Notes: generated by a model not told the origin, from the sequence alone. DNA of 64,000 nucleotides from Dactylorhiza incarnata (GCA_033032865.1 JAWHQI010000305.1:2793501-2857500); one strand, 5' to 3'. Positions 44,315 through 56,210 are shown, numbered from the stretch's first letter. Made by a program: numbers and translations.

Positions 44315-45095
44315 TGTTGGCAGAAGTCAGGAGTCAGAGATTCAAGACAACTCAGCCAGCAGGAATAGTAGAAGACTTAGGAGAGTATGCGTGAGTATGT
44401 GTGAGCAACCCATAATACTCGTCAGGTGAGCGACAATAGGAGATGCTCGCCGAAAGCCAGACAAGATCCCCTCAATGTCGCATAATCGCCTGAGGGGGTC
44501 AACCTCGTCCAAAAAGTCCCTTTCTTGTACCCCTGGGGGTCTATTTATAGACAAATCCGGGGGGGGGGGGGGGGGTAGTTACCTGGCCATACTCGCCCAG
44601 ACACGCCTCTGCTCGCCCTCTGCTCGCCCCTTGCTCGCCCAACTCGCCCAGCTCGCCCCTTGCTCGCCCAGCTCTCCCCTTGCTCGCCCAGCTCGCGCCT
44701 TGCTCGCCAAGCTCGCGCCTTGCTCGCCCAGCTCGCGCCTTGCTCGCCCAGCTCGCGCCTTGCTCGCCCAGCTCGCGCCTTGCTCGCCCAGCTCGCGCCT
44801 TGGTCGCCCAGCTCGCGCCTTGGTCGCCCAGCTCGCCCCTTGCTCGCCCAGCTCGCGCCTTGCTCGCCCAGCACGCGCCTTGCTCGCCAAGCTCGCGCCT
44901 TGCTCGCCCAGTTCGCGCCTTGGTCGCCGAGCTCGCCCCTTGCTCGCCCAGCTCGCCCCTTGCTCGCCCAGCTCGCGCCTTGGTCGCCAAGCTCGCGCCT
45001 TGCTCGCCCAGTTCGCGCCTTGCTCGCCCAGCGAGGTCTGCGAATAGGCGTCTCCTTAGGCCTTTCTAATCTCGACGAATTACGGGTAGTACACA
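44315..45095 (-). repeat. 3' LTR of the non-coding element
   Basis: A minus-strand TATA box (44541-44550) is followed, toward U3, by a G run (44561-44577) and about twenty 20-bp repeats (44600-45030). The end ACACA lies at 45095. The left 160 bp align only loosely with the other LTR. Confidence 0.7.
44600..45030. repeat. 20-bp U3 minisatellite, about 21 units
   Basis: The unit is CTTGCTCGCCCAGCTCGCGC with point variants (GGTC, CCAAG, AGTTC). All frames stay open because variants rarely create stops, which explains several long spurious frames on both strands. Confidence 0.95.
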
Positions 45096-45109
45096 ATCCC
45101 CGCTTTTTT
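45096..45109 (-). other. Polypurine tract of the non-coding element
   Basis: The minus strand reads AAAAAAGCGGGGAT directly against the left LTR. Confidence 0.7.
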
Positions 45110-45289
45110 CGAGCTCGCTCGCGAGGTCGGAAAAACAATGTAGGACCCGTGGTTCGGAGAGATGGGCACTAGAGAGTAAAGGCGTGAGTTCCTTCCCAGG
45201 AGGGGATCTCAACTGTAAGAGGAAAAAGAGTCGATACCTCGCCGAGCTTAACTTGAGGATGAGAGAACGCCGCCACTTCTCGGGAGCCG

Positions 45290-46710
45290 AGCTCAACTAA
45301 AGGCGGATACAAGGTCGACACCTTCTAGGAGTCGAGCTCAACTAGAGGAGGATACAAGGTCGACACCTTCTAGGAGCCGAGCTCAACTAGAGGAGGATAC
45401 AAGGTCGACACCTTCTAGGAGCCGATCTCAACTAGAGGTGGAGAGAAAGTCGACACCTCGCAGGAGCCGAGCTCAACTGGAGGCGGATATAAGGTCGACA
45501 CCTTCTAGAAGCTGAGCTCAACTAGAGGTGGAGAGAAGGTCGACACCTCGCAGGAGCCGAGCTCAACTGGAGGCGGATAGAAGGTCGACACCTTCTAGGA
45601 GCCGAGCTCAACTAGAGGTGGAAAGAAGGTCGACACCTCGCAGGAGCCGAGCTCTACTGGAGGCGGATACAAGGTCGACACCTTCTAGGATCCGAGCTCA
45701 ACTAGAGGCAGATAGAAGGTCGACACCTTCTAGGAGCCGAGCTCAACTTGAGGTGGAAAGAAGGTCGACACCTCGCAGGAGCCGAGCTCAACTGGAGGCA
45801 GTAAAAGGTCGACACCTTCTAGGAGCCGAGCTCAACTAGAGGCGGATAGAAGGTCGACACCTTCTAGGAGCTGAGCTCAACTAGAGGTGTAAAGAAGGTC
45901 GACACCACGCAGGAGCCGAGCTCAACTGGAGGCGGATACAAGGTCGACACCTTCTAGGAGCCGAGCTCAACTACAGGCGGATAGAAGGTCAACACCTCGC
46001 AGGAGTCGAGCTCAACTGGAGGTGGATACATGGTCAATACCTTCTAGGAGCCGAGCTCAACTAGAGGCGGATAGAAGGTCAACACCTCGCAGGAGTCGAG
46101 CTCAACTGGAGGCGGATACAATGTCAACACCTTCTAGGAGTCGAGCTCAACTAGAGGTGGAAAGAAGGTCGACAGCTCACAGGAGCCGAGCTCAACTGGA
46201 GGTGAAGAGAAGGTCGACACCTTGCAGGAGCCGAACTCAACTGGAGGTGGATAGAAGGTCGACACCTTCTAGGAGCCGAGCTCAACTAGAGGTGGAGAGA
46301 AGGTCGACACCTCGCAGGAGCCGAGCTCAACTGGAGGTGGATAGAAGGTCGACACCTTCTAGGAGCCGAGCTCAACGAGAGGTGGAGAGAAGGTCGACAG
46401 CTCGCAGGAGCCGAGCTCAACTGGAGGTAAAGAGAAGGTCGAAACCTTGCAGGAGCCGAGCTCAACTGGAGGTGGATTGAAGGTCGACACCTCGCAGGAG
46501 CCGAGCTCAACTGGAGGTGGATAGAAGGTCGACACCTTCTAGGAGCCGAGCTCAACTGGAGGCGGATACAAGGTCAACACCTTCTAGGAGCCGAGCTCAA
46601 CTAGAGGCGGATAGAAGGTCAACACCTCGCAGGAGTCGAGCTTAACTGGAGGCGGATACAAGGTCGACACCTTCTAGGAGCCGAGCTCAACTAGAGGTGG
46701 AGAGAAAGAG
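45290..46710. repeat. 45-bp tandem array, about 31 copies
   Basis: Units contain AAGGTCGACACCTTCTAGGA, then GCCGAGCTCAACTAGAGG. Two alternating subtypes, CTTCTAGGAG and CTCGCAGGAG, appear in varying order, a sign of repeated local duplication. A 45-bp period keeps reading frames open and yields an artificial RRSTPRRSRAQLEAD repeat. Confidence 0.95.
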
Positions 46711-48690
46711 TCATCCGAGGGGGTAAGTAGTCGGCTTGCTGGAGAAGGGCTCGGGCAGAGGCCTGGATTACGACAACTCCATGACTCGATGACTTCTTCG
46801 GCGGAATTTCGTCGCATTGCTTGGATAGGGCATGAATCTCAGGGGTCCCTTCTGGACACACACACTCGAGGTCTCCACTCTACCTATCGGATGCTGGATG
46901 TCGACCAGTAGGGAATGAAAATCAGGGAGGTCCAAGGGGACACACCATCCCGAGGCCTCCATCCTATTGCGTTTGCTGAATGCTGGTTGGTCAAATCGAT
47001 CATCTCTTCGTCAAGTTGGGGGGTTGGCATCCGGACTCTCCTCTAATAACCTCTCCAGCCGGATGGGAAGTGCAGTCAGGGGGTAACTCGGCCAACCTGC
47101 AAGGGGGGAGATGGTCTCGACCGTCGATGCAGAGGCTTGGTCTTGGGAGGACTCTCTCCCGAGGCGCTATCCCATCACCCGACTTGGGTTCTTACGAGAG
47201 TCGAGTCGGAGACCTGTCCCCCAATCGGTCGCCAGGTTGCGGAAGAGTCTTCATACTGTCACTCAACAATCAGAGGGGATTGACCGCACAAACCCATATG
47301 ATTGGAATAAACGACAAGAGATATTAGGCTTTGCCACAAGAGGTCAAATGATACCTTTATACAAGGGTCCCTCAGTCAAGTAGATCGATCATCGCTTCGA
47401 TGAGTTGGGAGGTCGGCGTCCAGACTTTCTCCTGATAATCTCTCCAATTGGATGAGAGATGCGGTCGGAGGGTAACTCGACCAACGTGCAAGGGGGGGAG
47501 CTGATCTCGACCGTCAGTGCAGAGGCTTGGTATTAGGAGAACGCACTACCGAGGCACCGTCCCATCATCCGTTCTGGGTTTTACGAGAATCAAGTCAGAG
47601 GCTCGTTTCCCAACCCGTCGTGGAGATCTGTTTTACCTATTTCGAAAAGCTCTTTCCAGAAGAGAAAAACAATTCTCGCGGCCCATGTTTCAGGAGGCGA
47701 GGAATTTTTATTTAAATGGAATAAACACAAGGAGGGGGAGAATAGACCTTCCCCTTCATGATTCTACAGGCGGTCTCTGCCAGTCTTGAATGCCTCTTGA
47801 ACGATGAAAGATCCCTCCTAGAGTTCAATTCGAGCTTCTCGATGACAAGTGATCTCCCTGTTGAGTCTTTAGGTACTTCTGAGCAGTTCTTCATCTCATA
47901 GAACACACCATGAAGGGGACTGACAGTCGGGGAGGTTTCCAAAGGAACACACCATCCCGAGGTCTCCAGCCCACTTGGGTGTTGCTGAAGGATGATGTCA
48001 AGTAGGGACTGACAGTCGGGGAGGTTCCAAAGGAACACACCATCCCGAGGCCTCCATCCTACTTGGATGTTGATTGCCGACCCAACCTGTTTCCTGTTGC
48101 TCAACAATTAAATGGGGAGTTAAGCACACTTAAGCACATTAACTCACACGATTTGGAGGAAATAATTAGAAACGAATCGCTTTGTTACGGGCTCTTAGCA
48201 CTCGAGGGTACACGACACCTTTATTCATGGGTCCCCTGATCGGTTAAGTCGATCATCCCATCGTCGAGCTAGGAGGTCGGCGTCACGACTTCTTCCTGAT
48301 AATCTCTCCAGTCGGATGAGAGGTGCAGTCGGAGGGAACCGCAGCCAACATGCAAGGGGGGAGCTGATCTCGACCGTCAATGCAGAGGCTTGGTCTTAGG
48401 GGAACGCACTACCGAATCACCGTCCCATCATCCGTTCTGGATCTTACGAGAATCAAGTCGGAGGCCCGTTTCCCAACCTGACGCGGCGGTCAGCTTTACC
48501 TGCTTTCCTTCTTTCTTTTGAAAACGCTTTGCTGAAAGAGACAAAAAGACTCACAATCTCCCATGTTTCAGGGAGGTGAGGGATATTAACTTGAAGGCTA
48601 TATGAGTAAGAACATAGCATTGGGGATACCAACTGGGACACCTTATGAGTACGACCCCTTATGGATCATAGCCGACGGAAGAAGATCATT
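46711..48690. repeat. Diverged large tandem repeats, about 250-bp blocks
   Basis: Three related blocks start near 46990, 47385 and 48245. Each has the order TCGATCATC, CTCTCCAnnnGGATG, TGCAAGGGGGGAG and TCTCGACCGTC. Shorter units with CACACCATCCCGAGGCCTCC lie between (46930, 47945, 48025). There is no protein signature. Confidence 0.8.
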
Positions 48691-49205
48691 GAGAGTAAGG
48701 AGCTTGCGGAATACCAAGCTTGAAGACATCACGAGTAAACATTCTCGTGGAACATAAGTCCTTCATGAAGATCATCGCGAGTAGAAGCTCGCAGAACACC
48801 ACCTTGAAGACGTCACGAGTCAGCATCCTCGTGGAATGTAAGCCCTTGATGAAGATCATCGCGAGTAGGAGCTCGCGGAACACCACCTTTGAAAACCATC
48901 GCGACTAGGAGGTCGCCGAGCATCAACTTGGAGACCTCGCGAGTAGGTTGTTGAAGAAGTCCATCGCGATTAGGAGCTCGCCGAGCATCAACTTGGAGAC
49001 CTCGCGAGTAGGTTGTTGAAGCAGTCCATCGCGACTAGGAGCTCGTCGAGCATCAACTTGGAGACCTCGCGAGTAGGTTGTTGAAGCAGTCCATCGCGAC
49101 TAGGAGCTCGCCGAGCATCAACTTGGAGACCTCGCGAGTAGGTTGTTGAAGCAGTCCATCGCGACTAGGAGCTCGCCGAGCATCAACTTGGAGACCTCGT
49201 GAGTA
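48690..49205. repeat. Tandem repeats of about 100 bp and 65 bp
   Basis: Two to three copies of a GAAGATCATCGCGAGTAG-containing unit (48690-48905) pass into about five copies of a 65-bp unit (CCATCGCGACTAGGAGCTCG, then CATCAACTTGGAGACC). Many units contain the pair CTCGCGAG, itself palindromic. Confidence 0.9.
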
Positions 49206-49399
49206 GCTTATGTGCTTTCCCTTGGTGGAGAACTCGTCATGAATCATCCTGTTTGTTAGTCAGACAAAAGCATTCGCGGGCTTTACCAAAACACCCGTAA
49301 GCATATAGATGTATGGAAATCACTGGCATTGAAGAAGGAAGAAATTGAGGGGAGGAGTGTCCCTTTTGACATAAGACCCCCTACGCAGAGGGTTCGGGG

Positions 49400-49870
49400 G
49401 GAAATCGCCCTTCAGGAACTCGCCACTCTTGAACTAAACACCATGTTCTCACCACCTTGCGAGTAAGTCTCGTCACCCTCGCGAGTAGAGATCTCGCCTA
49501 TGGGCGAGTAAGGAAGGATCTCGCCAAATTTGATGTTCGTCGCCTGCATGAAGTCGCCTATGTCGAGTAATAAGGAAGCTCGCCTATGGGCGAGTAAGGA
49601 CGGCGAGTAAGGAAGGATCTCGCCACTACCCAGGAAACTCGCCTCTCTTCCGATTAAAGTCGCTGGTCTGAACTTATCTCTGGATCTCGCCTGCAAGAAC
49701 TCGCCTATGGGCGAGTATGGAACTCGCCTATGAGCGAGTATGGAACTCGCCTGACGATGTCTTCATCTGGAACTCGCCTTTAGGATGTCGCCATCTGGAA
49801 CTCGCCTATCGGCGAGGAAGGAAGGAGCTCGCCTTACTTGCGAGAATTCGCCATACTCGCGAGTTGCCAA
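49400..49870. repeat. Dense CTCGCC/GGCGAG inverted motifs
   Basis: CTCGCCTATGGGCGAGTA and shorter forms recur over twelve times. Each is a small hairpin. The stretch lies next to the primer site, so it would form part of the 5' leader of the transcript. Confidence 0.85.
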
Positions 49871-49938
49871 CAACTTCCTCTTGGTCGCCAATTTCTACCA
49901 TCTCGCCTTCCTACTAGACTTTCTTCCAACGACTACGA

Positions 49939-49956
49939 TCCACGCTCACCGCACCA
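49939..49956 (-). other. Primer-binding site of the non-coding element
   Basis: The minus strand reads TGGTGCGGTGAGCGTGGA, identical to 19063-19080, three bases inside the LTR edge at 49960. Confidence 0.8.
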
Positions 49957-50257
49957 AAGTGTTGACGCCAGGAAAATCCTGACCTCAAGATTCGGACCGA
50001 TGCAGCCGGAGGCTACTCGCCTAGTAGCCCAACGAGATGGCTTGGCTGGCAACGACGAAGAAGCTAGAAGAACAACAAACAGGACCCCAGGTGCTGCGGC
50101 AGGGAGGTCCCACCACGTTCCCGGAAGCTCAAGGGAGTCTTCCCCTCCAAAACCAAAAATGGTCGAGCTTGGTACAAGGAAGGCAGGGACCTGGCGAGTA
50201 TCTCGCCTGAGGGGGTCAACCTCATCCAAAAAGTCCCTTTCTTGTACCCCTGGGGGT

Positions 50258-50267
50258 CTATTTATAG
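50258..50267 (-). promoter_or_regulatory. TATA box of the non-coding element
   Basis: CTATAAATAGACC on the minus strand, repeated at 44541-44550. It matches the Tat-like LTR promoter core at 18751, suggesting related promoters. Confidence 0.75.
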
Positions 50268-50319
50268 ACAAATCCTGGGGGGGGGGGGGTAGTTACCTGG
50301 CCATACTCGCCCAGACTTG

Positions 50320-50785
50320 CCTCTGCTCGCCCAACTCGCCCTCTGCTCGCCCAGCTCGCCCCTTGCTCGCCCAGCTCGCCCCTTGCTCGCCCAGCTCGCG
50401 CCTTGCTCGCCCAGCTCGCGCCTTGCTCGCCAAGCTCGCGCCTTGCTCGCCAAGCTCGCGCCTTGCTCGCCAAGCTCGCGCCTTGCTCGCCCAGCTCGCC
50501 CCTTGCTCGCCCAGCTCGCGCCTTGCTCGCCCAGCTCGCCCCTTGCTCGCCCAGCTCGCCCAGCTCGCGCCTTGGTCGCCCAGCACGCGCCTTGCTCGCC
50601 AAGCTCGCGCCTTGCTCGCCCAGTTCGCGCCTTGCTCGCCCAGTTCGCGCCTTGCTCGCCCAGTTCGCGCCTTGCTCGCCTAGCTCGCGCCTTGCTCGCC
50701 CAGCTCGCCCCTTGCTCGCCCAGCTCGCGCCTTGGTCGCCAAGCTCGCGCCTTGCTCGCCCAGTTCGCGCCTTGCTCGCCCAGCA
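50320..50785. repeat. 20-bp U3 minisatellite of the 5' LTR, about 23 units
   Basis: It has the same CTTGCTCGCCCAGCTCGCGC unit as 44600-45030, with a different order of variant units and a different copy number. Confidence 0.95.
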
Positions 50786-50847
50786 AGGTCTGCGAATAGG
50801 CGTCTCCTTAGGCCTTTCTAATCTCGACGAATTACGGGTAGTACACA

Positions 50848-51329
50848 TTTGGTAAGCAGTTTTGACTCCGGCGCGGGAGCAATCGTCACCGCAAGGCGGA
50901 AAAACAAACGCCGTGCGGCGGTGTTTGCGGCGTTTGCTTCCGCAGTGAAGAGAAAAAGGAGGCGAAAAGCGAGTCTCCAAACCCCGCCCCCCCACCTCCG
51001 TCTCCAACACCTGCGGCGAGTCCACCAGCGCCGTCTCCCACCGTCTTAGCAAATGAAGCTTGAATCTTCGAGTAATGAACAACTGCCACATTATAATAAG
51101 AAGCAATCACTAATCTCATGTCCGACATTATCATCCACTTGTCTAGCGGAGCCGTTTAAGCAGTGCAATCCAAAGATGATGGTAATTTTGCTTGTCTCAC
51201 AGTACCAAATAAGTTGTTGCACAAAAAAATTCAAAACATCTCATTTCATTTGCAAGATCTCTACGGATTTGTAGCCAATTTTCACCCATTTCAAATGGTT
51301 TACTTACCACTCAAAACTCACAATGCCCA
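50848..51329. other. Spacer between the non-coding element and the MULE relic
   Basis: A GC-rich part (50850-51050) with GCGGCG-type words is followed by AT-rich sequence. No terminal inverted repeat for the MULE could be matched here. Confidence 0.45.
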
Positions 51330-53330
51330 GATCACATTTATGACATCAACAATATAATTGATAGATATGATGACATCTCCTTCCGAATGCACTCAACAAA
51401 TCTGTAGGTCCCCGCTTTTCTTCTTGGAAGGAGCTTCTTAGCTTTATGTTGTGGATGTTGTTCGGCTAACAAAACAGACTCAAAATGTGATATCTCTCGT
51501 TTAGTTGGTTTGTAATCATCTTTGAATTTCCTATAACTTCCACGTGAGCTTCCTTTCAATTTTAAGGGCATACGTGGTTCTTTGGTTTGAGTGCTAGTAG
51601 GCTCCATTACTTCCGGCAATTTCGGTTTCATTTCATGTCTTTGAGAATCGGTAATAGCATTGTACTTTTGTAGTAACCCATCTAACTCCCTTTGTATGAT
51701 GTTAACTGGTTCATCTTCCTTCTTTATTTTTTTAGCGTTGCAAGTTTTTAATGTAAGCTGGCGTCAATATTTCTGAACCATCCACATAGGAAATGCCAAC
51801 AATTGATTCATGTAAGTCACTAGTTCATGGGCACATGACAATCTCATTGTGTTTCACATTTTATGCAAGCATTTAGTGGCTTCTACACAACCAACTTAGC
51901 CAACTCTTTTTTTTTATTAAATATAGAGCCATAATAGAAACATAACCAAGCAACTCAGTATATAATGATCCCCTATATCCGGTGTTGACTTGTATTGCAC
52001 TTTATCCAAAAGAACACTTAATTTCGGTATGTTGCAAATTAAACATTTGATCAAAAGTTTTCCATATTAATGTCAAGTTACACACAGATAACTCCAAAAA
52101 TCTTTTAAGATGACTATGTCCACTCTCCACTCGGTTAATGGTTGTATTCCCAAAATGCATCAACTTATCAATCCAGACTGTAATAAAATACTCCTTATAT
52201 GGTTCGAGCCAAACATTTAAAACATAATGCAAAACATCAGGATATTTTTCAGTATATTTGGTTAACAAGAAATTGAAACACATATTGTACTCATGAACTG
52301 TATGAGAGTTGACCAAACTTTGTCATTCTAACAAAAAGAGCTTGCATTCTTTCCAGTTTCTAAGAAATTTCTTGCAATGTGTTAATATATTCCGACTGAT
52401 ATAAACTTGACACAATATAATTCTAGCTTGATGGAACACAACTTGTATGACATTCATCAACGCGATCTCCCTATCAACTATCAATACACTAGGCAAAGCA
52501 GTAGGATCTAATGCACTTTTAAACATTCAAATGCTCACTTGTTGCTACTTTCAGTTTCATTCGACATGAATAAGAATGCGGAGAAAAAAGTCAAATTTGT
52601 TGACGTAAGTCCAACTATAGAAAGCAAAGGCAATCAGTACCGATTAGTCTTATTCGTGCAATCTATAATGAAAACATATGGAAACATGTTACTTAGTTGA
52701 ATGGACGTTGGATGCACAAAAAACAAACTGTCCAAAGAATCATTAGTCGAATTGACATGATTATAGCTTGTGTATGCCCCATCTCTAATGCGTCTATACA
52801 AAAATTGAATAGAGGTGCTTCCATCCAATTTCTTCTTGTACAATCTCATTTTTTAATATAAATTGTTTTCATTATGGAAGTGTTGGAGGGATTTCTTTTC
52901 TCCAAAACCGAAAGTATTTTTCTAGGCTTCACACATGATGAGTGCATTTCTTCAACAATTTTTTTTCATTTTCATTTAGTCTAGCATAACTATGCGCCTC
53001 AAGGTGAACAAAAAGATAGTTATGCATTCCACATTTAACTTCTAATTTTCATTCATTAACGATTACATCTTTGTGACCTAATAAAGAGAAAGAACATCTG
53101 CAACGTTTAGAACTACTTTTCCATAAATTCTGCTTCACTCTTTTTAAATGGACACGAGGGGAACCCGATCTATCACAACCTAGAAAAACTCTAGGCTTAG
53201 GCCTTCCAACAACCTTATCAGCTGTTTGAAATACAACCGCAGAACCCAACCCTTTGGCGACATTGCGAGCTAATTCGATCAAATCCTCTTTACTAGGGAG
53301 TGTGATATCAGTAGCGAAATGCATTCCAAC
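51330..53330 (-). pseudogene. Decayed MuDR/FAR1-type MULE transposase
   Basis: The minus strand preserves the domain order of a plant Mutator-like transposase. A FAR1-like zinc-binding region (RVFLGCDRSGSPRVHLKRVK, then KRCRCSFSLLG) lies at 53049-53324. A segment HPTSIQLSNMFPYVFIIDCTNK, around the first catalytic aspartate, lies at 52634-52849. ALPSVLIVDREIALMNVIQ lies at 52323-52526, and DKLMHFGNTTINRVESGHSHLKR at 52002-52200. A C-terminal KPTKREISHFE tail lies near 51500. In an active element this enzyme binds terminal repeats and moves DNA. Many frameshifts and stops make it non-functional. Flanking inverted repeats were not found. Confidence 0.9.
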
Positions 53331-54988
53331 ATCTACTTCACTGCTTTACTTGACTCACTCAGTAACAACACTTTTTGTTTTTCAGCCATCTAAACCTATA
53401 TGGTAAAATAAAAGTATAAACAAACATGTAATTTTCAACACCATCAAGAACACTATCATTCATTGAAGATCCAAACAAAAAAACTAAATAATTTTGATAT
53501 TATACTTTCAAATGATTGCAATCAACTTCTTCCTCTTTGAGAGTATTTCTTCTCCAATAGAACTAACCCTAATAAGAAAAAAAAACATTATCAAAATCAT
53601 TGACATTATAGTTTGGAGAAACTCATTGACATTGTTCTGCAAAACTAAACCCAAATCATTGACATTGTTCTGAAAAAAAAACAATGTTCATGGTTTCTGG
53701 AATAGACAATATAATAAACCCTATGAATTTCATTGATCAGCAGTATAGTCCCACCTCAAAACAAAAGTCCCGCAAGATTCATCATGCACAATCATTTCTG
53801 GAATAAACAATAAACCCTATGGTTTCTAGAATAGACAGTATAAGACGGGAGTCACCTACTACAGAGATGAGCGTCATGGCAAGATTCAGCATGCGCATCA
53901 TCCATTCATTGCAGACTTGAATGGAAATCATCAATCGAACTCTGCAATCAGTATAGTCCCACATCAAAAACAAAATAGTATTACTAAATGCATCAAATCG
54001 GGTTAATGTGGAAGCTGCTTCGACTTGAATCCATTCATTGTAGACTTGAAGAATAAAAAAGGTTGGCGACAACAACATCATAGACAAGTACATGGAGAAA
54101 AAATCCGGTTAATGTGGAAGTTGCTTCGACATTACCCGTCTGTGATAATGTGGAAGCTGTGAGTGCATTATAGCATGGACGATGCTTTGTGGCAAACCTT
54201 AAGTGTTGCTGGTGATGTTGTTCTAGAGTATAGCAGGGAAGAGTCTGCGTGCCAGGGTTCGGGTGGCCTAGCGGTGCAGAAAGGGGATATTATGACAGTG
54301 GTTGGGGATTCGAGCAGCCTTGAGGCGCGAAAAAATGGAGATCCCGGGGGATTTCGGCTGTGGAGGAGAGGGTACCAAGGGCGGTGCAGGGACGAGATAG
54401 GCGACTTGCTTGGGGCGGCGCGTGAACAAAATCTTGGAAGATGCTACCTGGGCAAAAATCGGGTTGGCTGTACCTATCAGCAAACTAGTTTTTAAGCGAT
54501 TTGGGTTTTAGAGGTATTTTCCTGAAATAAAGGGGTGTACATAGACTTTTATGGCGTGTCTATAACACCACTCTTTTTTTTAATAATTTGAAAAAAAAAA
54601 TTAATATTAAAATGATTTTTCACTTAATAATTTTGTTAGATTATTTCAATAAAAATTAATTGAGCTTTTAAAATAAAATTTAATTAGAAAAATGAGTAAC
54701 GGGAACAAGTATTTGTGTGCATGAGTACGTGGGGGCGTAGAACAAGTCAGGTTGTAATGCGCTTAAAGGAGATGAGCATTTAGAAAGATTAGGGTTTTGG
54801 AATTTTTTTATTAATGTTTTAATAACAAATATTGGTATGTGTGAGTAAGAATAATGATACGTTTTTAATACCACTTATTTTGGAGTTTAATTTGATGTTT
54901 ATTTGCGTGCAAATAAAGAATATTGATGTTAATTGAAAACTTTAATTAATTGTTATTTATGAATGATTTGAATAGCACTATCTCACAT
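53331..54988. other. AT-rich flank of the MULE relic
   Basis: Several short local duplications occur, such as GTATAGTCCCAC at about 53746 and 53956, and GGTTAATGTGGAAG at about 54002 and 54108. A 110-codon frame at 54163-54495 is unassigned. This may include the MULE's 5' region. Confidence 0.45.
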
Positions 54989-55007
54989 AATATTTTATAC
55001 AACAATA

Positions 55008-55167
55008 CAACAACACTCTAGCCTTTATCCCACCAGAGTGAGGTCGGCTATATGGATCCTTTGTCGCCATTGCGCCCTATCTTTAATCATAGCCTCACTA
55101 ATGCCTAAGTACATTATATCTTTCCTTATAGTTCCATTCCAAGTCTTTTTTCGGTCTACCAATACCA
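55008..55167 (-). mobile_element. 5'-truncated RTE-type LINE, 3' end only (160 bp)
   Basis: A 19-bp target duplication starting AATATTTTATACAAC flanks it (54989-55007, 55168-55186). On the minus strand the last codons of a plant RTE polyprotein are visible with frameshifts: a GRPKKTW-like start, IRKDI, and WRQRIHIAD. The characteristic GGTCGGCTATATG block lies at 55053-55065 on the plus strand. The tail at the left is TTG-rich on the minus strand, as in plant RTE elements. No functional protein remains. Confidence 0.85.
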
Positions 55168-55984
55168 AATATTTTATACAACAATATTGCAAAAAAATGT
55201 ATTTTTAAATTAAAATTTAAAATGTAACCCATGGTGAGAATTGAACCTGTTGCGGGTCGCTTGGGTGCTCTTGGTAGGCCGGTTGACTTGAACCGTCTCA
55301 GCTCGGAAGCGAGCCAAGCGCGCTAACAGTTAATTTGAGATTCACTGAGTGCACTGGGACTTCTTAACGTGGAAAACCCGAAATGGGTGAAAAACCACAC
55401 GGCCGGAGCTGTGCCGACCAAACTTCACTAACTTCTGGGGGATTACAGTCAGGTACTTAGAATTCGAGCGCGACAGGCCGCCGCTCATTACAATAATATA
55501 TATAGAGAGAATTCCGAAGGTGGCAGACCACCTCTCGGAAAACTAAGTATTTTTCCTTCTGAGAACGGTGGAGAACAAAAGTGAGAATGCTCGGGAGAAC
55601 AAAAGTGAGAATGTTGAGTCGCCTTTCGGGAGAAATGAAATCTCTAAGTCCATGAAGGAGATCTTCAAGCGCCGAAGGAGAATTCCGAGAAAATCTTCAA
55701 ACGAGCTCTCTCGGGCGCAGAAGGCGAAATCCTCTAAAATGAAGGCTTTGGGCTCCATTTATCGCTTTGGTCGGGGGTAGCCCGGTAATTTTGCCATCGT
55801 AACCACCGTAACCACCTGACGGGCGAATCGCGCTGGTCGATTTGGAGCACAAGGATCGCCATTTTTCGTAAATGACCGTCTCGCCCTTCGGGCAGTTTGG
55901 GCAGTTCGGGCAGCTTCGTTGAAGGTAAAAATGGCAACAAGCGAGGCCTGCAATCTGAGAAATTAAGAAATGTTAACTGCGCGC

Positions 55985-56210
55985 GCGTTCAGAATTTGAG
56001 AACATTCTGAGCGCGTTCAGAACGTGGAAACGTTCTGAGCGTGCGGGGAAGCCTTCTGAGCGCGCGGGGAAGCGTTTTGAGCGCGCAACGAACTTGGGAG
56101 CGTTCTGAGCGAACGAAGAGGCGTTCTGAGCGTGAAACGAGCGCGCGAGCACTCTGAGCACGCAACGAACGCGAGAGCGTTCTGAGCGAACGGAGAGACG
56201 TTCTGAGCGC
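55985..56210. repeat. Short interspersed repeats in U3 of LTR E
   Basis: GCGTTCTGAGCG-like and GAACGTTCTGAGCG-like words recur every 15-30 bp. Fewer are present in copies A (10020-10160) and C (37650-37700). Confidence 0.75.

Larger units (their letters stand above)
44315..50847 (-). mobile_element. Non-coding LTR element (LARD-like) built of tandem repeats, 6.5 kb
   Basis: LTRs at about 44315-45095 and 49960-50847 share a 20-bp minisatellite, a TATA box and a terminal block. On the minus strand each starts TGTGTACTACCCG. A primer site (TGGTGCGGTGAGCGTGGA, 49939-49956) lies inside the right LTR, and a purine tract (AAAAAAGCGGGGAT) lies inside the left one, so the element reads on the minus strand. 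The 4.9 kb interior has no gag or pol, only repeat arrays. The primer site is identical to that of the Tat-like element at 19063. No matching target duplication was found; the left LTR start is the least certain boundary. Confidence 0.82.
49960..50847 (-). repeat. 5' LTR of the non-coding element
   Basis: It is 888 bp. A minus-strand TATA box (CTATAAATAG) at 50258-50267 has the 20-bp minisatellite (50320-50785) on its upstream side. The outer 60 bp are almost identical to those of the 3' LTR. Confidence 0.85.

Noticed and set aside
44541..45138. Open frames of 100-197 codons on both strands
   Set aside because: The 20-bp unit has no stops in any frame, so all frames stay open. The same happens at 49838-51106.
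45528..46555. Repetitive open frames with a 15-residue period
   Set aside because: The 45-bp tandem unit is a multiple of three, which creates an artificial repeat protein.
45290..46710. Regular repeats suggesting a CRISPR array
   Set aside because: There are no unique spacers; units are contiguous and nearly identical. The context is a plant retroelement.
54163..54495. 110-codon frame near the MULE relic
   Set aside because: No recognisable domain and no conserved start context. It may be chance in a GC-richer patch.
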